A stretch of DNA of 64,000 bases from Mastigamoeba balamuthi (GCA_902651635.1 CACRSC010001917.1:761729-825728), one strand, 5' to 3'. Shown: positions 45,015-55,488, counted from the stretch's first letter. The notes: generated from the sequence alone by a model not told the origin. Numbers and translations: made by a program.

Positions 45015-45696
45015 AGGTAGTGGGCGGGGTTTGGCTTTCGGTATGGGGCTTTTGGTTTCGGGGGGTGTCTCTGTTGATGTTCGGTTTTAGGCACCACGGG
45101 TCATCACTCCGTGTGCCGTGGGCATGCCCAGCCCGGGGGGGTGTTTGTGGGCGTGTGTGTGGGGTGTGGGGGAGGAGGTGGGCGGGGTTACCTGCCCTGA
45201 TTGGCATCGTGGTCCCGGTCCCTGGGGGTGCCGTGTGGCACCTTGAAGGTAGGGTGAGTGCTGCCGTGGTGAGGACCACGAGTGCCAGGCCTAGGATCTG
45301 CCAGGTCGCCGATGCCAGGGGCCAGGACTGCCGCGCTGTGCAGTGGTGCCCGTGGTGCGCCATTGAGATTCGCGTGGGGGGGTCTTATTCCATCGGGGAA
45401 GAAAAAAGACTCTCTCAGTTAAATCATTTAAACTACTCTACATTTCATGTGGCAAAGGTTTAATGATGAGTATAAACATGTTGTCTCTCACACATACTTA
45501 ATTTTCACATGCTTGATGTGTATAGACACAGTTGCAGCCTGGTTTCCAATAAGCACTGTGGGTCTGCTCCTATTCATACATATCAGCACTGACTCCTGTA
45601 ACTGATACAGGACTCGGAACTTGTCTTTGGATTTGGATTGTCATGTGGAGCCCACATGGGGTTCCGATCCGCACAGCCACAAGAGGCCAGCGGTTC

Positions 45697-45854
45697 CACT
45701 CTTTTCACCTAAGAGAGTGGGAGAAAAACTAGCAACTAAGGCTAGGATCACTCTTTGCACGTCAGAGAGTGAGAGAAAAACTAGCTACAGAGGCTAGGAA
45801 ACACTCTTTGCACGTCAAAGAGTGAGAGAAACACTAGCAGCAAAGGCTAGGAAG
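45697..45854 (+). repeat. Three tandem 52-53-bp units, each with two hairpins
   Basis: Units 45697-45748, 45749-45801 and 45802-45854 each contain CACTCTTTGCACGTC...GAGAGTG and CTAGC...GGCTAG, two short inverted repeats. Unit 1 is the most diverged. They lie just outside the LINE in AT-rich DNA. Confidence 0.75.
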
Positions 45855-45989
45855 CGCACCAAGGAGCGCTGTGAGTATGAATTCTCATCACGTTGCGCCG
45901 CGCATGCCGATCGCCCTCCCCAAAACACACTTTATGGGTCCGGTTTTCTCCGTAGAGCGCTCAGATTTTTCGGATAGATACCTGTATCT

Positions 45990-47525
45990 CCCATCGTACA
46001 CGGGCAGAACGATATGAGGAGCCCTTCCCGCTCTGCCCGACCGCTGCCGCACCAGCGACCCCGCGGCCGCCACTCTCCGCGAGTCGCTCGCCGGGGTGGT
46101 GGGCTGGGTCCGCGGCACGTTGGAAACTCGACAGTGGCGAAGGTCGGGCCGTGTCTCGGAGATCTCAGCGACGGCACAGGGACGTCAGTCACGGGGATGT
46201 CGGTGTGCTCGCGGATGTCAGCGGGCACGGGGATGCTTGGGCACAGTGATGTCCTGCGGGAGGAACCAGCGCAACAATAGGTCCTGTGCCTCCGCAGTTC
46301 ACTTTCCAGGCGCTGTGGTTCCTCCCTCAGGACATCACCGAGCCCAAGCTGCCCCGTGCCTGCCGACAACCCCGAGCACACCGACAACCCCGTGTCCACC
46401 GACGTTCCCGTGCCCGTCGCCCAGATCGCTGCGACCGCGGACGCCGTAGAGACCGAGGACGTCAAGACCGACACCAACGCCGAGGAGAGGCCGTTCGTCA
46501 CGTCCGTCTCCGACACCGAGGGGAGCATGGCGGCCGCGGCCCCGGCGACGAGCCCGACGAGTGCGCAGGCCTCTTGACCTGAATTTGGGTGGTCAGAAAA
46601 TTCAGATTCCGATGCACCCCACAGAGCCCGCCGACGTGGCGGTGACTACGCAGATGACGCGCGCGGACTGCGGCATCGCCGAGGGAGTGCCCCTTCCTCG
46701 TGTTCCGCCGTGCGACTGTGCCCTGTGCGACACTTGCTCTCTTTCCCTCACCTCCCTATGTTCCCGCCCGAATCGTGTCTCGAGTCCTCACGCAGTGTGC
46801 CCGTGGCGCCCTGCGGCACACAGGGGCCACCGACGGCGCGGACATCAGCGACGCGCACTTCTTTGAGCTCATCAACGAGGTCGGGACCGGAAGCAAGGAC
46901 AGAATTCCTGCTTGGACAGGTCATCGGTGGGGTGATCTCCGCGATCCTCCTGTGCGACACTTGTGTTACACGCGCAAGGTTGGGAATTCTTCTGAATCTA
47001 CTGTCCTTGTCCCGCGGCAGATATCCTGCCGGTCCCACCACTCAACGCTTGCTTGTTTTTCCCCTCCAGATTTTGTTCCACTTTTCCTGTAGATTCCCAC
47101 CCTCCATATTTCCATTCTAGTTATTTCGTCCTTTCTTACAGTTGCCCACTTTCGTGCTGGGCCCCATCCGGGGCTGGCCGCCGCTGACCTCTCGGTGATG
47201 TCCATGGCGTGCGCCGTGGCCTGAATCGCCGAGGAGCACCGGGAGATCGCTCTGACAGAGACCGTAGCGCCCCGCAGTCGATGCGGCTGAGGTGTTGCGC
47301 GTCAACGGCATCACGTCCATCGAGTTCACCGTTTTCTGCCCGTCGGTCAGCGACGTGACAATGGCGTTCCGTACCAGCGGCAGGGCGGCCCGCGCGGCCA
47401 CGGCGCTGAACAACCAGCGCCTCGTGGGCCGCGCGGGCACTCCGTGCGTCGCCATTGCATCGGTGGAAGCGGGGCCGCGCCAATTGAATCGCAGTCTTTC
47501 CTCCTGCCCTGCGCGAGACCCAACA
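45990..47525. pseudogene. F2 family pseudogene with inverted exon 1 copy
   Basis: Bases 46297-47525 (plus) follow the intact F2 gene at 49876-51591: exon 1 without its ATG and with a 2-base loss near 46350, the GTGCG intron, the ATQ/TTQ-MTRADCG exon, a shortened middle, and the C-terminal domain (VFCPSVSDVTMAFRTSG), ending in the shared 3' tag. Bases 45990-46285 on the minus strand are a second damaged exon 1, head-to-head with the first across about 12 bp. Bases 47526-47803 hold no other feature. Confidence 0.7.
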
Positions 47526-47803
47526 GTGAGTTGCTTTCGGTCGCATTTTCTGGCCTGGCGCGGGTCTTTGCGTGGGTGGGGCCTCTGGTGAACGTAGCCT
47601 CGCCGCTGATTCGCCTTGCGTTTTGGTGGAGTGGCCGGGCCTCGGCGCGTGTCAAATTCTGTGTCTAGCCGTCGATGTGCTGCACCATGATGACGGCGGG
47701 CTCCGCGCCAAGGAGTGGAGTCGACCGGAGTCCAAGCCAGGCACGCCTCCGATGGTGAAATCCAGTAAAAGCAATGGGCAGTGTTCGAAACAGTTGGCTT
47801 TGG

Positions 47804-48989
47804 CTAGACAGTGATAACGTTGTTTACAAATCCGTGAAAATCTGTTTGGAACGGCTGCGTGGGGTCGTACCTCCAAGAACCCTCAATATAGAACTTGTAC
47901 TGGTACACTCCTGGCGCCAGCATTACTCTGCAAAAGCAGTGCCAGTGTGAGATACGCTCTTTGTTGCTGCTGCACTGCTGGGCGGAGAACGCACATACAC
48001 TCCCAGGCACAGTTGCTGCCCTGCACCGGGGAACCACAGGGCTGCATTGGCACGAGCTCCCAGTCGGAGAACGGGCCAGCGACAGCGACGACGCCGGACA
48101 CAGGGCCGCCGCGCCAGCGCAGCAGCACCTCGCGCTCGCGCCTGTAGACGGCGGTGGTCACGGCAGCCCACGACGTGTACAGCGCCACGTCGTGGGGCCC
48201 CGCCTGCGTGTCGTCGAGCAGGCGCCACTGCCCGCGCAGCGCGATGGCGGTGTAGTGGCCGTCCTTGAAGCCGATGGCGCCGCAGAGGCCGTACGAGCGG
48301 CCGCAGAGCTCGACGTGGGCGTCGGGGAGCAGAGGCGCGTGCACCGGGTCTGCCGCTGCCACGATCAGCGCGTCCTCGGACTCGACCGACACGCAGGTGG
48401 CGCTGCGCGGGCTCCCGCACGCGGGGCACGCCGAGGGGCTCTCCGACTCAGAGGCGACCAGAGCCTGCAGGCACTCGGAGACGCCGGACTGGTGGTCGGG
48501 GAAGACGTGCACGACAAACTGCTCGCTGCACGTCTCGGACGCTCTGCGGCAGCCCTGGGGCGGTGTTACTTGGCAGCAATCGCTGGGGGACACACCGTGC
48601 AGACCGTGCGGGCCGTGATGCGAGTCTTGAAGGGCAGCACAGCCTCGGGCCCAGTGTCGAGCTCAATCTCCTTCAGAAGAAGCTCGAGGAATTCCTGATA
48701 TGGCGGAATCACACGTCATACGGAGAGAAATCACGATACGGGAATCTGGGGAAACGCTTACGGAGGAGTCGCTGATCTGGCGCAGGTCGCGGCCGAGGCG
48801 TGATTCGAGCAGAGGCACCAGCATGGGGTCGCTGTCGCAGAGGAACGCGTGCAGCGCACGGAGAAGCTCCGAGGCGCACGCGGCCTGCGACGACGCCACA
48901 GCCTCGAGCATCAGCCGCAGCGCCTGCAGGGCTGCGTTTGCGTAGCACGTGTTCCCGAGGTTCAGCAGCCCCTCCGAGGTGGACGTCAT
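47804..48989 (-). CDS. Ubiquitin-specific protease fused to an AMPK-type glycogen-binding domain (CBM48)
   Basis: Exons 48762-48989, 48596-48694, 48001-48554 and 47804-47927 on the complement give about 334 residues. The USP Cys box is LLNLGNTCYANAALQAL, the zinc-finger cysteines are VCTGC and CPACGS, and the His box is FKDGHYTAIALRGQWRLLDD. The last ~90 residues form a CBM48: VLLRWRGGPVSGVVAVAGPF, SDWELVPM and, in the last exon, LAPGVYQYKFYIEGSWRYDP. This domain in AMPK-beta binds glycogen. It suggests a deubiquitinase tethered to glycogen or starch. The catalytic domain is compact. The frame is open upstream to 49181, so the start may be earlier. Confidence 0.8.
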
Positions 48990-49875
48990 TCTGGTCTCCT
49001 GGGACCACTCGATCTGCTTTTGCTCGTGGGATTCTCGAAGCAAAAATCTGTCCACCGATTCGCCGATAGAATCTGCCAGACGCAGCGACCCTCCGTGCGA
49101 GTATGGAGCAGCCTCGTCCTCCATGCTCTCCTTCTCTACCGTCGTCGCCGCCTCTGGTGGCCTTGCCCAAGATTGTTCCAATGGCCAGTCCGGGCGGTCT
49201 ACCGCTCGCCGAGCGCAGCGTTCAGGAACAGACGAGTAGTTCCACGAGGTGGAGGCATTTCAGACGATAGCTGGACGTTCCTGATTCGCAGGATTCACTT
49301 CGCTGTGACGTGTGGCGCTTGTTCTCGTGACATCACAGGCATTTCCACACAGTTCAGTCGCTAAAGCCCTCGCGCGTGTCACTCGCAGCACGATGGGCTT
49401 CGTCATGGTCCCTGGAGGAGACCGGAGGCTCCTGTGTGGACCTCAGGCAGCATCCCCTGCTTCAGAGGCTCCTCGGTGCTAGTAACAGCACTGCCCTTCG
49501 GGGCGCAGAACGTTCCTTCCCCTTCTCGCCCGTTGCTGCTGCCTCGGGCCACCCAGGGAAATCATAGCCGAGTAAGGACAGGAGTAACGAAAGAACGCCG
49601 AACCCGGCCTTTGGTGTGCCTCACCAACCATGAGTACTGATGTAATTGATTGGGAGAATGACAACAATTCAATTATCTCAGGGCGTGCGCACATTCAAAC
49701 AGAGACGGATGGTTGCAAACCGATTTTGAACACGGACGGATACAGCGAACATGCGGTGTTTCCGGTGATCCGTAACGGCGAGTGATCACGGTAAAGGTAC
49801 ACAACGAGATTCGGTGAATCGGACTTAGCCAGAGAGAAGCGGCTGCTTCGTCACCGGTTTCGTCAGTCCAAAAAA
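48990..49875. other. intergenic with CRE-like repeat copy 3
   Basis: Bases 49283-49390 resemble the dispersed repeat: CTGTGACGTGTGGCGCTTG, then GTGACATCACAGG. The remaining sequence, including the 200 bp before the F2 gene, shows no coding feature; it may hold the F2 promoter. Confidence 0.45.
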
Positions 49876-51591
49876 ATGCTGACTTTCCAAGCACTGTGGT
49901 TCCTCCCCCAGGAGATCTCCAAGCCCACACTGCCCCCCGTGCCCGCGGACAACCCCGAGCACACGGACAACCCCGTGTCCACCGAAGTCCCCGTACCCGC
50001 CGCCCAGAACGCCGACTCCTCGGACACCGTCAAGACCGAGGGCGTCAAGACCGACGAGGACGCCAAGGCCGAGCCCAACGCCGAGAGGTCGTTCGTCGCT
50101 GTCGTCTCCGACGCCGAGGAGAGCGCGCCAGCCGCGGCCCCGGCGACGTTCCCGACGAGTGCGCAGGCCTCTTGACCTCAATTCGTATGGTCAGAAAACT
50201 CAGATTGCGATGCACCCCCCGCAGAGGAGCCCGCCGACGTGGCGGTGGCGACGCAGATGACGCGCGCGGACTGCGGCGTCGTCGAGGAGCGCTGCCCCTT
50301 CCTCGAGTTCCGCCGCGCCACGGTGCCCTGTGCGACACTTGCTCTCTTTTTCCCCACGCCGGTTTTTCCCGCCCGATTCGTGTCTTCAGTCCTCACGCTG
50401 TGCCCGCCGTGGCGCGCTGCGGCACACACAGGGGCCACCGACGGCGCGGACATCAGCGACGTGAAGGTCGCCGAGCACGGCGGGGTCATCTCCGCGATAC
50501 TCAAGAAGATGCGTGCGCTCGTGCGCAAGGCCAGGCACGACCCCGACGCCGACATCAGCCCCGGCCTCGCCAAGTTCTTCCGCAGGGTGTTCGCCAAGCA
50601 CCTCGGGCAGCTGCGCGGCCTCGTGCGCAGCGCCGAGGACGCTGCGAAGTCGCTCTGCGGCCTCATCGGTGCGCGGGGAAATTCCGGGGACCTCGGAATT
50701 TGCCTTGTCGGAGCTGACTCGTGTTGGCACACTCAGGAGAAAGCATCAAGGACGCCGTGGCCAGCGCCCCCGTCCTCCGCTTCAGCCGGGCGACGGTGCC
50801 CTGTACGACTTGCTTGATTTTCCCCTCCAGATTTTGTTCCACTTTTCCTGCAGATTTCCTGCACTCGGCCAATTTCTGAATTCCCCGCTCCCCATCCAGG
50901 GCTGGCAGCCTGTGTTCGCATTCCGATGTCGAGCGATGAGCCGGGCCCCGTGGCCGGCGTCTCCGAGCAGCGCCGGGAGGACGCGAAGGGCGAGACCGTC
51001 GCGGCCGACGCGGACAGCTGCTCGGTGGGTGTCGAGGGCGAGACGCAGGGCGACGACGAGCTGGCGCGGCTCAGGGACCGCGTGCGCGAGCTGGAGGACA
51101 CGCTCGCGAGGACCGCCGAGGTCGGGAGGTGCATCTCGGAGGCAGCGGCGGAGGACGCGGCCGAGGGCGAGCGCGAGCGCCAGCGCGCCGACAGGCTGGA
51201 GGGGCTGATGGCCGAGGGCAGCCTGCGGTGCCGGGCCCTGGAGGAGGCGATGGCCAGGGCCAAGGCGCTGCTCGAGCAGAAGAACTGCCTGCTGGGCGTC
51301 GCCCGCTCGCTGGTGCCCGAGGGCGTGCTGAGCCGCACCGTCGTCGTCCACAGCCCGACCTCGCGCCCCGCCGTCGACGCCGCCGAGGCTTTGCTGCGCG
51401 CCAACAACATCGCGTCGCGCGACTACACGGTGTTCTGCCCGTCGGTCAACGGCGTGGCGATGACCTTCCGCACGAGCAGCATGGCGGTCCGCGCGGCCGC
51501 GGCGCTGAACAACAAGCGCCTCGTGGGCCGCACGGGCACGCCGTGTGTCGTGACTGCGATGGTGGCGACTGTGGCGATGGCGCAGTCCTGA
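49876..51591 (+). CDS. F2 family protein (unrecognised; coiled coil plus C-terminal alpha/beta domain)
   Basis: Five exons (49876-50158, 50225-50329, 50432-50668, 50737-50802, 50900-51591) give 460 residues. All introns are phase 1; three begin GTGCG and one GTACG. Exon 1 starts MLTFQALWFLPQ and is then acidic. Exons 2 and 4 both end in a near-identical block (FRRATVPC and FSRATVPC). Exon 3 is helical (GVISAILKKMRALVRKARHD). Exon 5 has a coiled coil (DELARLRDRVRELEDTLART) and an alpha/beta end (RTVVVHSPTSRPAVDAAEAL ... DYTVFCPSVNGVAMTFRTSS). The plan parallels F1 although sequences differ; the two share the 3' tag. Function unknown. Confidence 0.75.
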
Positions 51592-51660
51592 GTCTGCTGG
51601 TGTCTCCCGCCAACTTGAGGAAGCGGGGTACTGGGGGAGGGGCCTCGCTCCGCGCAGCGT

Positions 51661-51712
51661 GCGCTGAATTGAATCGCGGTCACTCCTCCTGCCCCGTGTG
51701 AGACCCAACAGA
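51661..51712 (+). repeat. Shared F1/F2 3' tag behind the intact F2 gene
   Basis: GAATTGAATCGCGGTC ... GTGTGAGACCCAACAG lies ~70 bp after the stop, matching the tags behind F1. The stretch 51713-51944 has no further feature. Confidence 0.6.
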
Positions 51713-51944
51713 GAGTTTTGATTGCCTTCCATCCCGTAGTCTCTGGACGTTGGTCTTTGTTTGGGGTTGTCCCTACGAGGTACCCACCCCGGACCCACTC
51801 GCAGTGAGGAAAGGGCCTTGGTCAATCGAAAGAGCTGATTTCTGGTCAAACAAGAGGGCACCTGCAGGACAGGGCTATCGCGGACCGAGACCAAGACGAC
51901 ACCGTTGACGAGAGTGGGGATCCTCGTAGGGCGTTCGAAGAAGA

Positions 51945-53572
51945 TTACTTCTTTGACGAGGGCATGTACTTCCTCTTCTCGGTGATCTCGCGCTGCATCC
52001 ACCTGAGCCGTGAGAAATGCGGTCCGGGTCAGTGCAACGCGAGTACGGCCAGCAGAGCATACCAGATGTCGCCCTGGGCCGTGCCGCCCATCTTCTTCAC
52101 CTTCTCCAGGTAGTCGACGGCCTCCTGCAGGCGCGCCTCGGCCTCGCGCGTCGCGGCCTCGACCGCGCGGGCGTCGGCCTCTGCCTTGGCCTTGGCCTCG
52201 CTGGCTGCCGCCGAGGCCTTCTCGGCCTTCTTCACCGCCGCCGCCTGGTTGATCTTGGCCTTGCGCAGCGGCAGCGGGTCCTCGGCCAGCAGCTGCTCGA
52301 GCTCGTTGGCCGCCTTGTTGCGCTTGACGACGCCGACGGACGCGTCGTTCTTGGCGCCCTCGAGCTCGGACTTCCTGGCCTCGAAGGCCCGCTCCTGCGC
52401 GTGGAGCTCCTCGAGCGCCTTCTTGTTCTCCTGCTCGGCGTACCACGCGGCCTCCGCGGCCTTCTTCGACGCGGCCTCGGCGGCGCGGGACGTCTCGAGC
52501 TTGGCCGTCATGTCGTCGACGGCGCGCTGGGCTGCGGCGACGACCGCCTGGGCCTTGGCGACCTCCTCCTTGTTCTCCCCCTGGGGCGCGTTGATGACGT
52601 CGACGATCTGCAGCCTGAAGCGGTACATGACAAACTGGCCGCGTGGGCAGAGGCGAGGCGTCAGTCCCCAGGGAGACAGAGCAACGCGAGTACGGCCAGC
52701 CGAGCATACCAGATGTCGCCCTGGGCCGTGCCGCCCATCTTCTTCACCTTCTCCAGGTAGTCGACGGCCTCCTGCAGGCGCGCCTCGGCCTCGCGCGTCG
52801 CGGCCTCGACCGCGCGGGCGTCGGCCTCTGCCTTGGCCTTGGCCTCGCTGGCTGCCGCCGAGGCCTTCTCGGCCTTCTTCACCGCCGCCGCCTGGTTGAT
52901 CTTGGCCTTGCGCAGCGGCAGCGGGTCCTCGGCCAGCAGCTGCTCGAGCTCGTTGGCCGCCTTGTTGCGCTTGACGACGCCGACGGACGCGTCGTTCTTG
53001 GCGCCCTCGAGCTCGGACTTCCTGGCCTCGAAGGCCCGCTCCTGCGCGTGGAGCTCCTCGAGCGCCTTCTTGTTCTCCTGCTCGGCGTACCACGCGGCCT
53101 CCGCGGCCTTCTTCGACGCGGCCTCGGCGGCGCGCGACGTCTCGAGCTTGGCCGTCATGTCGTCGACGGCGCGCTGGGCTGCGGCGACGACCGCCTGGGC
53201 CTTGGCGACCTCCTCCTTGTTCTCCCCCTGGGGCGCGTTGATGACGTCGACGATCTGCAGCCTGAAGCGGTACATGACAAACTGGCCGCGTGGGCAGAGG
53301 CGAGGCGTCAGTCCCCAGGGAGACAGAGCTCGTGCGTGTGGCAGTGAACCTCGATGAGGGACATGCGCTTGTTGAAGTCGGCATCTGCATCGCAGGCAGC
53401 CAGGGTCAGAGGCATGGCCACGGGAGAAGCAAGAGGGAGGAGACAGTATGCACCAATGGCCCTGAACTTCTCCCTCATCTCGATGACCGTCATGGTCTCC
53501 CCCAGAGACTGCTCGGTCGAGGGCCGACGGCCACACGTCAGGGCAGACTGGCGAGCACAGGAGGGGTGTGCA
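51945..53572 (-). CDS. EF-hand-like/coiled-coil protein, 5' end lost in gap
   Basis: On the complement, exons near 53528-53463, 53398-53358 and one large exon lead to the last exon 51945-52002. Splicing gives SLGETMTVIEMREKFRAI, DADFNKRMSLIE, FVMYRFRLQIVDVIN, a ~140-residue Ala/Glu/Lys coiled coil (for example ASKKAAEAAWYAEQENKKAL), then GTAQGDIWWMQREITEKRKY and a short basic end. The I-D-x-D-x-N-K-R-M-S motif is a degenerate EF-hand. I recall similar proteins in other amoebae but cannot name the family. The large exon appears twice (see repeat). The N-terminus lies in the N-run. Confidence 0.65.
52034..53327 (-). repeat. 647-bp tandem duplication of a coiled-coil exon
   Basis: Bases 52034-52680 recur at 52681-53327 with about two to three substitutions (for example AGCAGAGC versus AGCCGAGC). 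The breakpoints lie inside the introns on either side of the exon. Using both exons in one transcript would shift the frame (ends phase 2, starts phase 0), so they would have to be alternatives, or the duplication is an assembly artefact beside the gap. Confidence 0.85.
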
Positions 53573-53732
53573 GGGGGGGGGGGGGGGGGNNNNNNNNNNN
53601 NNNNNNNNNNNNNNNNNNNNNNNNNNNNNNNNNNNNNNNNNNNNNNNNNNNNNNNNNNNNNNNNNNNNNNNNNNNNNNNNNNNNNNNNNNNNNNNNNNNN
53701 NNNNNNNNNNNNNNNNNNNNNNNNNNNNNNNN
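53573..53732. other. Assembly gap preceded by a G run
   Basis: A run of 17 G (53573-53589) leads into about 143 N. The true gap size is unknown. It removes the 5' ends of two divergent genes. Confidence 0.99.
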
Positions 53733-55338
53733 CCCTCGTCCGAGCGCCCCGGGGCCGAGGCCGTGCTGGCCCCGCTGCCGCCGGGCGCCGAGGCGCTGGC
53801 AGAGGCCGTCGCCGAGTGGGACGCGCTGGTGATGACCGACGGCGACGGCGCCGCCACGGCCGTGCGCGTCGCCGTCGAGTGCCCGGCGATGGCGCTCGGC
53901 GGGGCGGGAGGCTCGGCCGCCTGGTCGAAGCTCTTCCCCGAGCCCTTCTGGGCCCGCATCACGCTCGGTGCGGCCGTGCAGTTCGCAATTGAATTCGAAT
54001 CGATTGAAATCGCCGGAGATTAGCAGTTAAATTGGGCGGGTTTCAAAATTGGAGTTACGTAATGGAGGTTTGGCGCTGATCCAGCGCGCAGATGTCGGGC
54101 TGCCTCTGGGGGAGGTCACGTGCCCGTCGGGGCACCAGCTGTGGACGGACAGGGAGTCGCAGTCGGTGGTGAGCGTGTCGCACAAGTCGCAGGGCCCCGA
54201 CGGGCGTGCGCTCGTCGTCGACTTTGCTCTCGACTTGTCGCCGCCCCTGCCCTCGCTGCCCCCCGACGACGTCTCCCCGCCCCCGGTCCCCGCACCCGCC
54301 CCTGTCCCCTCGCCGCCCCACCCCGCCGAAGGCGCGGCCCACTGGGAGAGCAAGCCGAGGGCCGGCACCACGGGGTCCTCGGGGTCGTCGTCGTCCAAGG
54401 TCCTCATCGGGCACAGGCAGGAGCCCGCCCATGCAGCGGCCCCTGGGCCTGCGCCTGCCCGCGCGGCTGCGCTCCTGGGCGTGTTCAACCCGCCGCCCCC
54501 AAGGGCGTGCGGGTCGCCGAGGGCCGACGAGGCCAAGCGGTCGCGGTCGCCGATGTCGGCGCTGGGGTCCGTGTTCAAGCGCAACAAGGAGCCCAGGCAC
54601 GTCGACCTGTGCAAGCGGCACGCGAGCGACCTCGAGGCCGAGTTCGTGCCGATGGAGGGGAAGGAGCTCAAGGACTTCCAGAGGTCGTTCCGGCAGTACC
54701 AGCTGGGCTACCACGAGGACTACAGCGAGAAGCGCATCAAGGCCGGCAAGAAGCCGATGATGTTTGAGGCGCGCGCCGTCTGGCTCGTCCGCAACGCGAC
54801 GCTGAACGAGTGGTACGACCGCCGCCTCAAGTACATGAAGGAGCACCTGCGCCGCAGCGAGGACGAGGGCGAGCTCGACGAGCGCAGCGCCTTCGTAGGC
54901 CTGCCCGAGGGCGCGATCGAGGCGCTCTGCAGCACCGGGCTCCTGCGCACCGGCCACCCGCTGCTCGCCAACAAGCACGCCGAGCAGCGCGGCGGGGCCA
55001 TCGGGGACCCCAGCCAGGGCGTCTACGTGTGGCGCTACCTCGAGTTCGCTCTGGGGCACTCGAACCTGCAGCAGGACGACAGCGGGGAGCTCAGGCCGGC
55101 GCCCGTGGCAGAGGGGCAGAACGTCAAGGTGGTGCTGTTCAAGGTGCTGCCGGGCAGGTCGCTCGAGGTCGCCAAGCACGCGCAGGGCATGCAGCCCACG
55201 CCGGGGTACGACAGCCACGGCAGCTGGTCGCAGTGGTTCCTCTTCGACGAGACGCAGGCGGTCCCCACGCACGTGATTGCCGTCGAGGCCGTAGAGAACA
55301 CGCAGACGGTCGCCAACGACGGGCTCAAGCCGCGCTGA
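53733..55338 (+). CDS. PARP-like protein with a degenerate ADP-ribosyltransferase domain (partial)
   Basis: Exon 53733-53967 (5' end in the gap) joins exon 54092-55338 through a ~124-nt intron starting GTGCGG. The middle is Pro/Ser-rich. The C-terminal ~230 residues follow the PARP catalytic fold: AVWLVRNATLNEWYDRRLKY, YVWRYLEFALGHSN, VVLFKVLPGRS and PTPGYDSHGSWSQWFLFDET. The H-x-T position reads SAFVGLP with no His, and the terminal Glu position is not conserved, so it looks catalytically dead, like TASOR-type pseudo-PARPs. Tyr is kept. Confidence 0.55.
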
Positions 55339-55488
55339 AACTCGCATTCCGCACCCACGCCACACGTGTACTTAGTGCCTGCTTCGATGGCGCGACAAAA
55401 CAACGGGTTCAACTAGACTCAAGCCGCGTGCAACTGTTGGTTATGCGTGAGCCGCGTTGTTGTGTCTCAACCGCGCTTTTTCCCGCCT

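Larger units (their letters stand above)
40508..45430 (-). mobile_element. LINE (non-LTR retrotransposon) with 16-bp target-site duplication
   Basis: The element body is 40524-45414 on the minus strand. It is bounded by identical copies of TCAGTTAAATCATTTA at 40508-40523 and 45415-45430, a perfect 16-bp target-site duplication. It contains endonuclease remnant, reverse transcriptase, RNase H, a zinc-knuckle region and a downstream frame. The tail is not a poly-A but a short repeat-like end (complement GATTTTCGATTTCGA). Identical duplications imply a recent insertion, yet the coding sequence has a stop and frameshifts, so this copy is probably defective or contains assembly errors (an N lies at 44956). 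Confidence 0.9.

Noticed and set aside
54055-55365. Long minus-strand frame opposite the PARP-like gene
   Set aside because: The plus strand carries the recognisable ART motifs; the minus frame is compositional.
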